From: Bacteroidota bacterium
GTDB taxonomy: Bacteria > Bacteroidota > JABWAT01
Length of the DNA: 64,000 bases
Assembly: GCA_020161835.1 (NCBI GenBank)
Contig: JAIUNL010000002.1
Span: 1 to 64,000 of the forward strand
Reading direction: 5' to 3'
Below are positions 15,304 to 25,070 of the stretch, one piece after another. Position 1 is the first letter of the stretch. Each line of letters opens with the position of its first letter. Position numbers and translations under genes: made by a program. The notes beneath the pieces are model-generated. The model did no database searches. It had not been told where the DNA came from and was given only the letters and a program-made list of their open reading frames with translations.

Positions 15304-17178
15304 ATGAACCGGGATTACCCACTACATATCCTTGATCTTGCTGGACTAAATCTGGTCCTTCCGGAAAATTTCTCGCTTGAAGTTCAAACCCAAGTGATAC
15401 CTGCCGGAGAGTTCAGTATGCTGCAGGAAGCATTGGATTTGATTGCTCCCAACAATCCCGTATGTGTTTTCTGCTCATTGGAAGACTTCCAGCAGGCACA
15501 ACAAGGTGCCATTAAAAATACCGATCACTTCTATTGGTTTGTTGTTTCCCCGGCAGACAGTGAAAAAAGCAGTTTAATACTTGATCTTATTGAACTTGGG
15601 ATTGTTTTTGATGTTCTCGAACCCAATTCATCAAACCGGCATATTTTAGCTGCCATAACAAGGTTAATCCGGCATTTCAGAAAAAAATATGAATTTGATG
15701 AGGTTAAAACTCACCTCAGACGATTGAATAAAATTGCGATTGCCCTTTCAACCGAAGAACACATCGACATTGTTCTCGATTCAATTCTTTCTGTTGCACT
15801 TGAATTAACCGATGCAGACAGCGGAACGCTTTATTTTCTTGAGCAGAAAACCTACACTGACCTTCCGCTTAAAGTCAGTTCAAAAAATAAACAGATGCGA
15901 TTCATTTACACAAAAAATGAATCAGTCCCGGTAGAATTGCAGAATCAGGTTATTGAATTGAGCACTAAAAGTCTTGCAGGGTATTGTGCCATTACCGGTG
16001 AAACTCTCGAGTTCGATGATGTTTATCAGATTCCGTCAGACAGGACCTATTCTTTCAACCGGTCTTTTGATGAGAAAAATAATTACCGGTCAAAATCGAT
16101 GCTGGTTGTTCCGCTGAAAAATCACAGAAAAGATACCATCGGGGTTCTTCAGCTAATCAATAAAAAGAGTATTCATCACGCTGTTTTATCATCCCCCGAA
16201 ATTACCGACAAAGTTGTCATCCCGTTTTCAGAGTTTGATAAGGAAATCAGTGAATCCTTCGGTTCACAGGCGGCAGTTGCTTTTGAAAACAAGCAACTGT
16301 TTACCAATCTGCAGGATCAGTTCATCAAAGTTGAAACGGCACAGCGGGAAAAAATGAACAGTCTCGTTGCGCTTGTTTCGGGTATTGCCCATGAAGTCAA
16401 TAACCCGATCAATTACATTTCAAACAGCGTTCAACCGATCCGGCAGGATCTGAATGAAATCAGTCATATTATATCGGTTCTGGCTTCTCTTTCTGTAATT
16501 AAGAGGGAAGATGTTGAAGCTGTTCCCGTTCCTGAAGATGCAAAAGATTTTAAAGAGCTGTTTATTAAACTGGTCGATTATGCACATGAGCAGAATCTTG
16601 TTGAAGTAGCCAATGAAATTGAAGAATTGGCCGTTATCATTCAAAAAGGTGCATCAAAAATTACCAGCATTGTCCGTTCACTCATGTCGTTTAATCTGCT
16701 GATTGAGAATAATTTTCAGGTAGTTAAACTCTCATTGGTAATGGAAATGGCGATTCAGTCAACCCAAAAGGAAATGCAGCGAATTCTGCCCGTTGAAACC
16801 AATTATGATGACATTTCAACGGTTGAATCAAACACGGATATGCTTCACATTATTTTTTCGAATATTCTCAAAAACGCAGGCGAGCATATTCCTGCTGATG
16901 GCGGAAAAATTGTGATCACCATGACCGGAAATGAAGATTTTGTCACGATTTCAATAGCAGATAACGGACCGGGAATTTCTGAGGCAATCCGACCCAAGAT
17001 CTTTGATGCTTTCTACACCACACAGGAAGCGAAGGGAAAAATCGGGATGGGATTGTTTGTAAGTTACAACATGATTCAGAAACTGAATGGTTTGCTCAAA
17101 CATCAGCCTTCACCCAAAGGGGCTACCTTTATCATTCAACTCCCCACCACTCAGGCTAAGCTGGCGATAACTTATTAG
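15304..17178 (+). CDS. GAF-domain sensor histidine kinase
   Basis: A 624-residue cytoplasmic kinase. Residues 1-130 look like a degenerate receiver-like alpha/beta fold. A GAF domain spans about 145-335 (DADSGTLYFLEQK ... NNYRSKSMLVVPL ... IGVLQLINKKS). The HisKA-type region has His about 363 in SGIAHEVNNPINYI. The HATPase domain has NILKNAGEHIP, DNGPGI and GMGLFVSYNMI near 519-618. Its GAF subtype closely resembles that of the protein at 49.4 kb (shared NNYK/R...S.LxVPL and GVLQLIN). No partner regulator lies adjacent. It sits head-to-tail opposite the phosphatase cluster, but a functional link is only a guess. Confidence 0.88.
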   Translation: MNRDYPLHILDLAGLNLVLPENFSLEVQTQVIPAGEFSMLQEALDLIAPNNPVCVFCSLEDFQQAQQGAIKNTDHFYWFVVSPADSEKSSLILDLIELGIVFDVLEPNSSNRHILAAITRLIRHFRKKYEFDEVKTHLRRLNKIAIALSTEEHIDIVLDSILSVALELTDADSGTLYFLEQKTYTDLPLKVSSKNKQMRFIYTKNESVPVELQNQVIELSTKSLAGYCAITGETLEFDDVYQIPSDRTYSFNRSFDEKNNYRSKSMLVVPLKNHRKDTIGVLQLINKKSIHHAVLSSPEITDKVVIPFSEFDKEISESFGSQAAVAFENKQLFTNLQDQFIKVETAQREKMNSLVALVSGIAHEVNNPINYISNSVQPIRQDLNEISHIISVLASLSVIKREDVEAVPVPEDAKDFKELFIKLVDYAHEQNLVEVANEIEELAVIIQKGASKITSIVRSLMSFNLLIENNFQVVKLSLVMEMAIQSTQKEMQRILPVETNYDDISTVESNTDMLHIIFSNILKNAGEHIPADGGKIVITMTGNEDFVTISIADNGPGISEAIRPKIFDAFYTTQEAKGKIGMGLFVSYNMIQKLNGLLKHQPSPKGATFIIQLPTTQAKLAITY

Positions 17179-17291
17179 GTATAAGGCTTAAGGCATAAGG
17201 AATAAGCAAAATACCAGCCGAATATTCAATCATCCAAAGCCAACCCAAATTTTCAATCTAAAATCAAATTACATAATTTACAGCTCTAATT

Positions 17292-17381
17292 CCTTACGCC
17301 TTACGCCTTACGCCTTACGCCTTACGCCTTACGCCTTACGCCTTACGCCTTACGCCTTACGCCTTACGCCTTACGCCTTAC
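17292..17381. repeat. Heptamer tandem array (CCTTACG) x 12 plus a partial unit
   Basis: Twelve perfect head-to-tail copies of CCTTACG run from 17292 to 17375, followed by CCTTAC. The array ends inside the minus-strand phosphatase gene: its TAA stop (complement of 17378-17380) is part of the last unit. Read on the minus strand the unit is CGTAAGG, so TAA recurs every 7 bp and thus in all three frames. Related degenerate GTAAGGC/ATAAGG runs follow other genes in this window. Confidence 0.95.
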
Positions 17382-20300
17382 CTCACCTTCAACACCACAA
17401 ACGTCAAATCATCATCTGCTTCTTTGCCCTGAAGCCACTCATTAGCCGTTTTTTCAAATTCTTCGATGATTTTTTCAGAGGAAAGGCCTGCATGTTTTCT
17501 GAATAATTCAGAAACTCTGGAATAGTTAAACACTTCGCCCGTTTTGCTGATCAGCTCCGGGAAACCATCGGTCATCAGCAGAATCACATCACCCTGATTC
17601 AATTCCTGGGACTTAATTTGATATGGAAATCCGATAAAAGTACCCAGTGGGGCTCCTTCAATAACAAATTCATCAACGGTTTGAGTGGCCGCCCGGTAGA
17701 TAAATAACGGCGGCATGCCGGCTGATCCAACCTTGAACTGATTATTTCGGATCTTCAGAAACGTCATGCACATCGAAAGACGCTGAAAATCCAGAGCTAG
17801 AATACATCTGGAAAATTCCTGCAGAGAATACACAATATCCTGATGCGAGCCCAAAATGTTAAACAAACTTTTTGCAGCCGTAACAAGCGTTCCAGCACGA
17901 AGTCCATGCCCGGTTGCATCACCAATAACAATGGTTAACGTTCCGTCACTGCTCACATTGAAATCGTAATAATCACCACCCACTTCTGTGGATGTTTTCA
18001 TGAAAACAGCAATGTCATAATTCGCAATCTGCGGAATGAATTTTGGCAGCATGGAAAGCTGAAGTTGCCGTGCTTCCTCAAGTTCTTTCGTTTTCCGGTC
18101 ATTTTCTGCCTGAATAATTTTTGCCTGTGATTCGGCAGCCATGGCACGCAATTCAGCTTCTTTGATGGCCGTTTCTGCCTGGGATTTGGCTAACAGCCGG
18201 TTCCGCTGAAAACGGTCATATCCATAAATTGAAAAAACGAGCACCATAAAGTAAAAGATGTAAGCCACAGAGGTGCGGTACCAGGGAGGATCAATTCTGA
18301 AAGTATAAACATCTTCGTTGGTTTCGAGTCCGTTTGAAGTCACGGCTTTGACTCTGAACTTATATTTACCGGGAGGCAGATTCTGGTATTCAACAAAAGG
18401 CACGCTTGAGGAGCGGGACCAGGTTTTATCATATCCTTCAAGAAAATGCTGATAAAAGGTCTGCCTCGGGTTTTTATAATTCAGGGCAGCATAGGTAAAA
18501 ACCAAAGAATTTTCCAGAAAAGGAATCGATTTTGGAAAATCATAGAAAAAGGATTGCGTGTCGGCAGAAACGGATGCAATTTTCAGGGGAAAAATCTGGG
18601 TTTCGACTTTATTGATGTAAAGCCCTGCCCCATTATACATTTGAACCATATTTCCGTCGCCATCCAGAATACTGCCATCAGGACCACCGGAAACCAGGTT
18701 TTCATCTTCATAAAATGTTTGAAACCGGTCGTTATTGACAACCAGTGAACCGGAAGGAAAATTAAAAGTGACGTTTCCTCTCAGATCCACAACCGGATTC
18801 GAAAGTGACGCAGACGGAAGTCCATCTTTTTTGGTGTAAAAACGAAGGGATGTGCCGTCAAAGATAAATAAACCCCGGTTTCTGAGCCGGATGTACAGTT
18901 TTTCATTTGCACTAATATCGGTTCGGGTTCCGGCAACACTTGCACCTTTCAATAATCTGAAATCGGCATTTGCATTAACGCTATCAATCAGATTGATAAA
19001 AGACGTCCCGTTAAACTGATAAAAACCGCCTGTCGCCAAAAAGTAAAGTCCTGATTTCAGCCTGCCCACATATTTAAACTGTTCATTTGGCACCTTCCAG
19101 CTGGCGGGCGCCGGATTCCAGGTGTTGTTCTCATAGAACCTAATTTTTGTCGGAGACGACGTCATTTCTTTCAAACTGTCTGAAAAAATACCAAGCAGCC
19201 AGACCCGGCCCTGATTATCCTCCTGAACGTCAATAAGCTGCAATTTTTTACGGTTTTCATCAGCGGAAAAAGGTGATTTCATTTCAATGAATTTTTCACC
19301 GTTGAATTTTCCCAAATAAAAATCCGATTTTTCCAGATTGTTTGATTCGGGTCTCACATAATTCTGCCAGGCAAAGATTTCGCCATTCCTGGTTTCAAAA
19401 ATTGTGGATGTATTGTAGGATTCAGAACGGTCGGACTGAATTTTAGAGAGAGCCATTTTGAACTCTCCCGTACTGTCCCGGGTTTCAGTTACTAAATTCA
19501 CCCCTTTGGAAGTCGGGATCCACACTCTTGACCTGGTGTCGGCATACGTATCAAAGGTAATGTTGCTGTGAAGGCCATCTTTTTCGGTAAAGCCTTTTAA
19601 GGTTGTTCCATCCCAGTAATTGATTCCGGTCGCATGCGTTTCCGAATATGCTGGCAGATTGGTGTAAGAATAAGAAATCCAAACGATACCATTTCTGTCA
19701 GTCTGAAACGCCGGGATTCCGCCCTGCAATTGCAATAATCCATCTTTGGGTTTCAGCAGCTGTGAACGGTTTGGGTAATAAAAACCAAATCCTTTGGTCG
19801 TTGTAAGTATTAATCCGTCTTTGATTTCAGCTCTGGGTAAAGCCGTCAGGGCATCAACTTTTTTCCAGTTGCCATTTTCAAAGCTGAATTTCTGTTCTGG
19901 ATATTTTGCAAGCTGATAGTCGTAACTTACTTTAAAATTGATAAGCTCAGGAAAAATGGAGTTGGCATTGGTAAACATAACCCGGGCAAAATTAAAATCA
20001 TGAAGAATTTTCCCTGATTTCAGATCAGTAATCTCCCTGATTTTTTTCATGACATCAGAAACAACCCACCGGCCGCCGGTAAACTCAAAAACTGATTTCC
20101 CGTTTGGTGAAAAAAAGTCAAGAACCGAAGGCACCATTGTGGTGGTGGTCATAAATAATTTTTTCTGCGCTTTACTGTAATAGACCTGAAACGGACTGTG
20201 GTTTTTGTCCAAATCCTGTTGAAAGTCAGTAAAAGAATGGAAACGGGCGCCGTCATACATCAGAACACCCGATGAATTTTTATCGCCAGTGGTATATTTT

Positions 20301-21067
20301 ATAATTCCTGAAAAGGCGATCCACAGATTTCCGTTTTCATCTACAGCGGAGGTTGCTGACGGGGAGAAAACGTTGGCATTCTGAAATTTAACTCCGACAG
20401 ATTCATCAATTTTGGTAAATTTTCCATCCTTGAACAAGGCAACGTAGGAATCCTCTTTAGTTTGGGTATTGTGACCGGCAGAAGTAAAAATGAGATCCCC
20501 GTTCGGAGCTTCAAAAAATCCGGTTGCATTATCCAGAGGGAATTCAGGCTGAGAATAAACGGTAAATTTTCCGCCTTCCAGTTTTGTAAGTCCGCCGTTG
20601 AAATTTTTATCCACATATGGCGTATGGGATCCAATCCAGATCCGACCTTTACTGTCAGCATCGATAAACGAAATAATCTGGCCAGGTAAACCATTGATGC
20701 GATATCCGTCTTCATTTGTGTACGATTTAAAAACAGTTCCGTCAAAACTGATCACTTTTTCGGGGGAAGCAAACCAGAGAACATTGGTAACCGTATCATG
20801 ATACATCCCCTGCATTTTGGGCAGGCCAATTTCTTTTCCGACTTCATCAAAATCATATCCGTTGAAACGAAAAGTGCCCTCAATCCCTGAAAGCCAGATG
20901 TAGCCATCTTTGGTTTGAACAATATTTGACAAATTGCTCGATGGCAATCCTTCCCTGTTGGTATATTCTACAAAATCTGCATTGGCTTCAGTTTTGTATT
21001 TCTGCTGGGAAAAGGCTTCAAAGCCACCCAAAAGCAGAACGGATATCAGAACCATTTTTAAAAACAT
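17378..21067 (-). CDS. Giant sensor phosphatase 1: Reg_prop propeller, Y_Y_Y, membrane helix, SpoIIE PP2C
   Basis: A 1229-residue membrane sensor. The signal peptide MFLKMVLISVLLLGGFEAFS precedes about 850 residues of periplasmic two-component-regulator-propeller repeats (GLPSSNLSNIVQTKDGYIWL; GLHSNITFDTYADTRSRVWI; GLPSASLSNPVVDLRGNVTF). A Y_Y_Y domain follows (about 875-922, YQNLPPGKYKFRVKA), then one membrane helix (about 925-947) and a coiled coil (AIKEAELRAMAAESQAK). A SpoIIE-type PP2C phosphatase fills the last 215 residues, with metal-binding motifs VGGDYYDF, GDATGHG, TDGFPEL and DDDLTF all intact. It should dephosphorylate a cytoplasmic STAS-type protein on an external signal. The frame extends upstream to 21190, but those residues (CHPGLDPGS) are a translated palindromic repeat, so I start at 21067. 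Confidence 0.9.
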   Translation of the reverse strand: MFLKMVLISVLLLGGFEAFSQQKYKTEANADFVEYTNREGLPSSNLSNIVQTKDGYIWLSGIEGTFRFNGYDFDEVGKEIGLPKMQGMYHDTVTNVLWFASPEKVISFDGTVFKSYTNEDGYRINGLPGQIISFIDADSKGRIWIGSHTPYVDKNFNGGLTKLEGGKFTVYSQPEFPLDNATGFFEAPNGDLIFTSAGHNTQTKEDSYVALFKDGKFTKIDESVGVKFQNANVFSPSATSAVDENGNLWIAFSGIIKYTTGDKNSSGVLMYDGARFHSFTDFQQDLDKNHSPFQVYYSKAQKKLFMTTTTMVPSVLDFFSPNGKSVFEFTGGRWVVSDVMKKIREITDLKSGKILHDFNFARVMFTNANSIFPELINFKVSYDYQLAKYPEQKFSFENGNWKKVDALTALPRAEIKDGLILTTTKGFGFYYPNRSQLLKPKDGLLQLQGGIPAFQTDRNGIVWISYSYTNLPAYSETHATGINYWDGTTLKGFTEKDGLHSNITFDTYADTRSRVWIPTSKGVNLVTETRDSTGEFKMALSKIQSDRSESYNTSTIFETRNGEIFAWQNYVRPESNNLEKSDFYLGKFNGEKFIEMKSPFSADENRKKLQLIDVQEDNQGRVWLLGIFSDSLKEMTSSPTKIRFYENNTWNPAPASWKVPNEQFKYVGRLKSGLYFLATGGFYQFNGTSFINLIDSVNANADFRLLKGASVAGTRTDISANEKLYIRLRNRGLFIFDGTSLRFYTKKDGLPSASLSNPVVDLRGNVTFNFPSGSLVVNNDRFQTFYEDENLVSGGPDGSILDGDGNMVQMYNGAGLYINKVETQIFPLKIASVSADTQSFFYDFPKSIPFLENSLVFTYAALNYKNPRQTFYQHFLEGYDKTWSRSSSVPFVEYQNLPPGKYKFRVKAVTSNGLETNEDVYTFRIDPPWYRTSVAYIFYFMVLVFSIYGYDRFQRNRLLAKSQAETAIKEAELRAMAAESQAKIIQAENDRKTKELEEARQLQLSMLPKFIPQIANYDIAVFMKTSTEVGGDYYDFNVSSDGTLTIVIGDATGHGLRAGTLVTAAKSLFNILGSHQDIVYSLQEFSRCILALDFQRLSMCMTFLKIRNNQFKVGSAGMPPLFIYRAATQTVDEFVIEGAPLGTFIGFPYQIKSQELNQGDVILLMTDGFPELISKTGEVFNYSRVSELFRKHAGLSSEKIIEEFEKTANEWLQGKEADDDLTFVVLKVR

Positions 21068-21143
21068 GTCAAACCTTGTTTTTCCTGAATAGAAATTTAG
21101 ATCCTTGAGAATGAACGATGGAAAAGACTTTGGTGAAAAAGGC

Positions 21144-21235
21144 ATGGATCCCGGATCAAGTCCGGGATGACACCACTCTTGGAATATCAAAAAACAGCGA
21201 CTTTGTCATTCCCGCGAAGGCGGGAATCCAGTATT
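21144..21235. repeat. Inverted doublet of GTCAT/ATCCA palindromic repeats
   Basis: A reversed copy with CCCGGATCAAGTCCGGG core is at 21144-21172. A forward copy with ATTCCCGC/GCGGGAAT core ending ATCCAGTATT is at 21205-21235. Together they fill the gap between two of the giant phosphatase genes. Confidence 0.9.
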
Positions 21236-21254
21236 GCCTTTTCCTCTCCCCGCC

Positions 21255-24200
21255 TTATTTCACCTTCATAACCACAAACGTTAAATCATCATCGGCTTCT
21301 TTGCCCTGAAGCCAGTTTAGAGAAACTTTTTCAAACTCTTCAATGATTCTTGCGGGCGGGAATTGGGCGCATCTTCTGAAGAGTTCAGAAACCCGCATAT
21401 AATTAAAGACTTCACCTTTATTGCTGATGAGTTCGGGGAAACCGTCGGTCATCAGAAGAATCACGTCACCCGAATGCAATTCCTGACTTTCAATCTGATA
21501 CGGGAAACCGATAAACGTCCCGAGCGGGGCACCCTGAACAACAAATTCATCAACTTTTTGAGTTGCAGCCCGGTAAACCAGCATTGGCGGCATACCGGCA
21601 GACCCAAGCTGAAACCGGTTGTTTTTGATTTTCAGGAAACTCATACACATCGAAAGATGATAAAAATCAAGTGCAAGAATACATCTCGAAAATTCTCTCA
21701 GTGAAAAAAGAATATCATGATTAGATGCATGTGAATTGAACAGACTTTTTGCAGCGGTTACGAGTGTACCGGCTTTAAGACCATGTCCGGTTGCATCTGC
21801 AATGACAACGGTTAGTGTGCCGTCACTGCTGAGGTGAAAGTCGTAATAGTCGCCACCAACTTCAGTGGCAGTTTTCATATAAACGGCTATATCCAGATTA
21901 GGAATCTGCGGTAAAAACTTGGGCAGCATGGAAAGCTGCAATTGACGGGCTTCTTCAAGTTCTATTGATTTCCGGTCATGTTCTGCCTGAATAATTTTGG
22001 CTTGTGCTTCAGCAGTTACCGCACGCAATTCAGCTTCCTTTAAAGCCAGTTTTGCTTTTCCCTTGGCAATGATTCTTCCCTTTTGGAACCGGTGAAAAGA
22101 GTAAATCCCACCAAAAAGAACAACGACGTACAGACCATAAGCCCACCAGGTTGCCCACCATGGCGGCAGAATCTGGAAGGATATCGATTTGCTTCCGTCA
22201 CTCCAGAATCCATCACTGTTAGACCCTTTAATTTTCAGTGTATAAGTTCCGGGAGGCAGGTTGGTATAATTGACAAAGGAACGGTTGTCATTCACCCAGT
22301 TATCATCATATCCTACCAATTGGTGGCTCAGTTTGTTTTTTTCCGGACGGGTATAGTGCAGGGCAGCAAAATCAATGCTGATATCATTCTGATCATGAGA
22401 AAGGACGACCGTTTCACCGGCAAACATCCGTGTAATCAGATCAGATATGTCCTCATCCGTTTTCGAAATATAAATCGAAGTAAAAGCCATTTCAGGCGGA
22501 TTTGAATTAACCTGACCCGGATAAAAACCGTTCAGTCCGTTATCACCGCCAAAATAAAGCCGTCCGCTGGCAGAAACGCCAGACACAAGAGAAGTAAAAC
22601 CACCGCCCTGTAATCCATCTGATTTATCATAATTAACGATATTGACTTCATTTTGCTCTGAAATCGTAATCCTGGAAATTCCCGTCAGACCGGAAACCCA
22701 GATGTTGCCATCAAGATCTTCAAGAACAGAACTGAATAAATTCCCTGAAAGTCCGTCCTCAGAAGAAAATTTTCTGAAGGAATCTGAAACCGGGTCATAA
22801 AGGTTCAACCCGTCTGCTGTTGATATCCAGACCTGATTTTTGGAACTGATGAGTAAATCACTGACCGAATTATTGGAAAGCGAATTCAGGGTAGTTCGGT
22901 CCTTTTTAAAAGTCTTCAATTTCATGGATTCGGGGTTAAATACCTGATAACCGGCACCATTGGTACCGATATAGATTTGCCCGGAATCGTCTGTTTTTAA
23001 AACGGTAATGTTGGATCCGGCAAGAACGGTATTTTTGATTTTCAGCCGTTTACTTTTCCCGATTACCTCTTCCTCTGATGGAGTCAGGGAAATCAATGAA
23101 ACGCCCCACCAGTCAGGATCAAGAGGCGCAGGCTGATTCCATTTGCCCCAGGAATGCGAGTCATCTGAAATATAACGCAGGTAATAAGTGCCGGCAGTCA
23201 GTTTTGTAGTGAGAACTGAAATTCTGTTTTTATCAGCTCCGGAAAAATAAAATACCCTTTGATTTTTGGAAAAGAGATCTTCAATTGGCTGACGATTTTT
23301 ATCCTCAAGCCATCCGTAATCGAACAAATGGATGGAATCACCCGAACCCAAAGTACCTTCACCAACACTGATCAGACCATAAAATCCATCCTGAGGAATG
23401 GTAATCTTGATTGTGGTATCCACATAGTCGCCCAATTTGGTAAGGGCAGCAACCGGACTGTTTATTTTCTGCCGGAGAATTGAATACACCTCAGGATCAA
23501 CGTCTGCACTGGTTTTCGAATAAAATGACGTCACTTTTCCGGTTTGCTGGTCAATCTGGTCAAGTCCCTTTTCTCCGCCAACCCAGAGTCTGCCCTTTGA
23601 ATCTGCAGCAATCGTCCGGATGTTCATATTCTGAACTGCATTTCCGGCAGATTCCCGGGTGTATGCTGTATAAGATTTTGTTTTCAGATCATAAAGCCTG
23701 AGGCCATCACCCCAGGTACCCACCCAAAGTTTCCCGTCCGGCCGTTCTACAATAGCACGTGCTGAACCGGTTTTATAAAAATCCTGAATGGGCTGGATGG
23801 GAAACTGTTCAAATTCATTGGTTTTTTCATTGAGGATGGAAATTCCACCTCCTGCAGTCCCAACGTAAATCAGATCCGGATTCAGTTTTGATGGATGAAC
23901 TGCAAAAGTTTTATCAATTGAAATGGACTTAGGATTAGCTGCATCACGACGGTAAAGGTCAATAGGTTCCCGGTCAGGATCGGTAAATTGAATTCCGTTT
24001 TTCAGCGTACCCAGCCAGATTAATCCGGCATTGTCTGCAAACAGGGAAAGTCCGAAATCCTGCACGACATCGTTTTCATTTTTCAGGTTAAACCGGTCAT
24101 AAGGTTTTATGGTTTTTGTGGCCCGGTTGAATAGTTGTATGCCATCAGTACCGGTTGAAGCAAACCAGATATTCCCCTTTTTATCCGCCGTTGCCCCACT

Positions 24201-25070
24201 TCCGGGTAAAATGTTTGTCGGATTGACAAAATCATAAAAACGTTCTAAACGGAATGAAGGCTGATGAGCAAGAAAAACGGATTTTCTGGTGACGATAAAA
24301 AGCGAATCAGGATTTAATACGAACAAACCCTTGATGTCCTCCTCAGACATCACTTTTGCATCTGCTTCTGAAAGTTTTACAACGCTGAAAGCAGAATCAC
24401 TTTTTAACTTTTTAAGGAGTCGTGAATTGTTATATTCCCCAATAAAAAGGTTGTCGTTTGAATCTGAAACCATTAACGGAACCGAAAGGGTATTATCTTT
24501 TTCCTTTTTTCCGCCGGCATAGTCACCCTTAACAGGAATAAAAGTATCCTGACTTTCATCATATTTGACTACCGGACCAAAAGAAGCTGAAATAAAAACG
24601 TCACCGTTCTGAATTACAGCTGCACTGATTGCCTGCGGAGCTGTTGAATTATTGTCGATCAGGTTTCTGAACCGGTTCAGGCTGTAATTTTTAAATTTAC
24701 GGGTGGTTTTATTCAGTCTGGCCAACTGACCGTTGGTTATTATCCACAGATTTCCCTTTTTATCTTCGGTGATAAAATAAATTTGATTGTTATTGATGCT
24801 GGTGCTGTCTCCGGGTATATTCCTGTAAATGACCAGCTTTTTCCCGTCATAGACATTCAGCCCGTCAAAGGTACCAAACCACATCAGACCTTCCGAATCC
24901 TGCAAAATTGCACTCACAATCGGGGTCGATAAACCATCTTCAATCCCAATAGTTTTTACAACTCTGCTTTGGGCAAATAAACCGGTTGAAAGAAAAAGTA
25001 AACTTAGCAATAAACAGCTTTTCTTCAAGGATGGCAGTTTCATATTCATCTTTCGCTTTTCTAAACTCAT
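21255..25070 (-). CDS. Giant sensor phosphatase 2 with beta-domain insert in the propeller
   Basis: A 1271-residue paralogue of its neighbours. The N-terminal signal peptide (LLLSLLFLSTGLFAQ) is followed by Reg_prop repeats (GLSTPIVSAILQDSEGLMWF). A 100-residue insert at about 555-660 has GWLEDKNRQPIEDLF and TYYLRYISDDSHSWGKWN, after which more propeller repeats follow (NSLSNNSVSDLLISSKNQVW). Then come a Y_Y_Y domain (NLPPGTYTLKIKGSNSDG), a membrane helix at about 970-993, a coiled coil, and SpoIIE PP2C with VGGDYYDF, ADATGHG, TDGFPEL and DDDLTF. Its ATG overlaps the stop of the upstream paralogue in ATGA (25067-25070), so the two are co-translated. Other starts 8 or 10 codons in are possible. 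Confidence 0.9.
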   Translation of the reverse strand: MSLEKRKMNMKLPSLKKSCLLLSLLFLSTGLFAQSRVVKTIGIEDGLSTPIVSAILQDSEGLMWFGTFDGLNVYDGKKLVIYRNIPGDSTSINNNQIYFITEDKKGNLWIITNGQLARLNKTTRKFKNYSLNRFRNLIDNNSTAPQAISAAVIQNGDVFISASFGPVVKYDESQDTFIPVKGDYAGGKKEKDNTLSVPLMVSDSNDNLFIGEYNNSRLLKKLKSDSAFSVVKLSEADAKVMSEEDIKGLFVLNPDSLFIVTRKSVFLAHQPSFRLERFYDFVNPTNILPGSGATADKKGNIWFASTGTDGIQLFNRATKTIKPYDRFNLKNENDVVQDFGLSLFADNAGLIWLGTLKNGIQFTDPDREPIDLYRRDAANPKSISIDKTFAVHPSKLNPDLIYVGTAGGGISILNEKTNEFEQFPIQPIQDFYKTGSARAIVERPDGKLWVGTWGDGLRLYDLKTKSYTAYTRESAGNAVQNMNIRTIAADSKGRLWVGGEKGLDQIDQQTGKVTSFYSKTSADVDPEVYSILRQKINSPVAALTKLGDYVDTTIKITIPQDGFYGLISVGEGTLGSGDSIHLFDYGWLEDKNRQPIEDLFSKNQRVFYFSGADKNRISVLTTKLTAGTYYLRYISDDSHSWGKWNQPAPLDPDWWGVSLISLTPSEEEVIGKSKRLKIKNTVLAGSNITVLKTDDSGQIYIGTNGAGYQVFNPESMKLKTFKKDRTTLNSLSNNSVSDLLISSKNQVWISTADGLNLYDPVSDSFRKFSSEDGLSGNLFSSVLEDLDGNIWVSGLTGISRITISEQNEVNIVNYDKSDGLQGGGFTSLVSGVSASGRLYFGGDNGLNGFYPGQVNSNPPEMAFTSIYISKTDEDISDLITRMFAGETVVLSHDQNDISIDFAALHYTRPEKNKLSHQLVGYDDNWVNDNRSFVNYTNLPPGTYTLKIKGSNSDGFWSDGSKSISFQILPPWWATWWAYGLYVVVLFGGIYSFHRFQKGRIIAKGKAKLALKEAELRAVTAEAQAKIIQAEHDRKSIELEEARQLQLSMLPKFLPQIPNLDIAVYMKTATEVGGDYYDFHLSSDGTLTVVIADATGHGLKAGTLVTAAKSLFNSHASNHDILFSLREFSRCILALDFYHLSMCMSFLKIKNNRFQLGSAGMPPMLVYRAATQKVDEFVVQGAPLGTFIGFPYQIESQELHSGDVILLMTDGFPELISNKGEVFNYMRVSELFRRCAQFPPARIIEEFEKVSLNWLQGKEADDDLTFVVMKVK

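Noticed and set aside
17292..17381. CRISPR-like array
   Set aside because: The units are 7 bp and directly adjacent without spacers; no cas genes are present.
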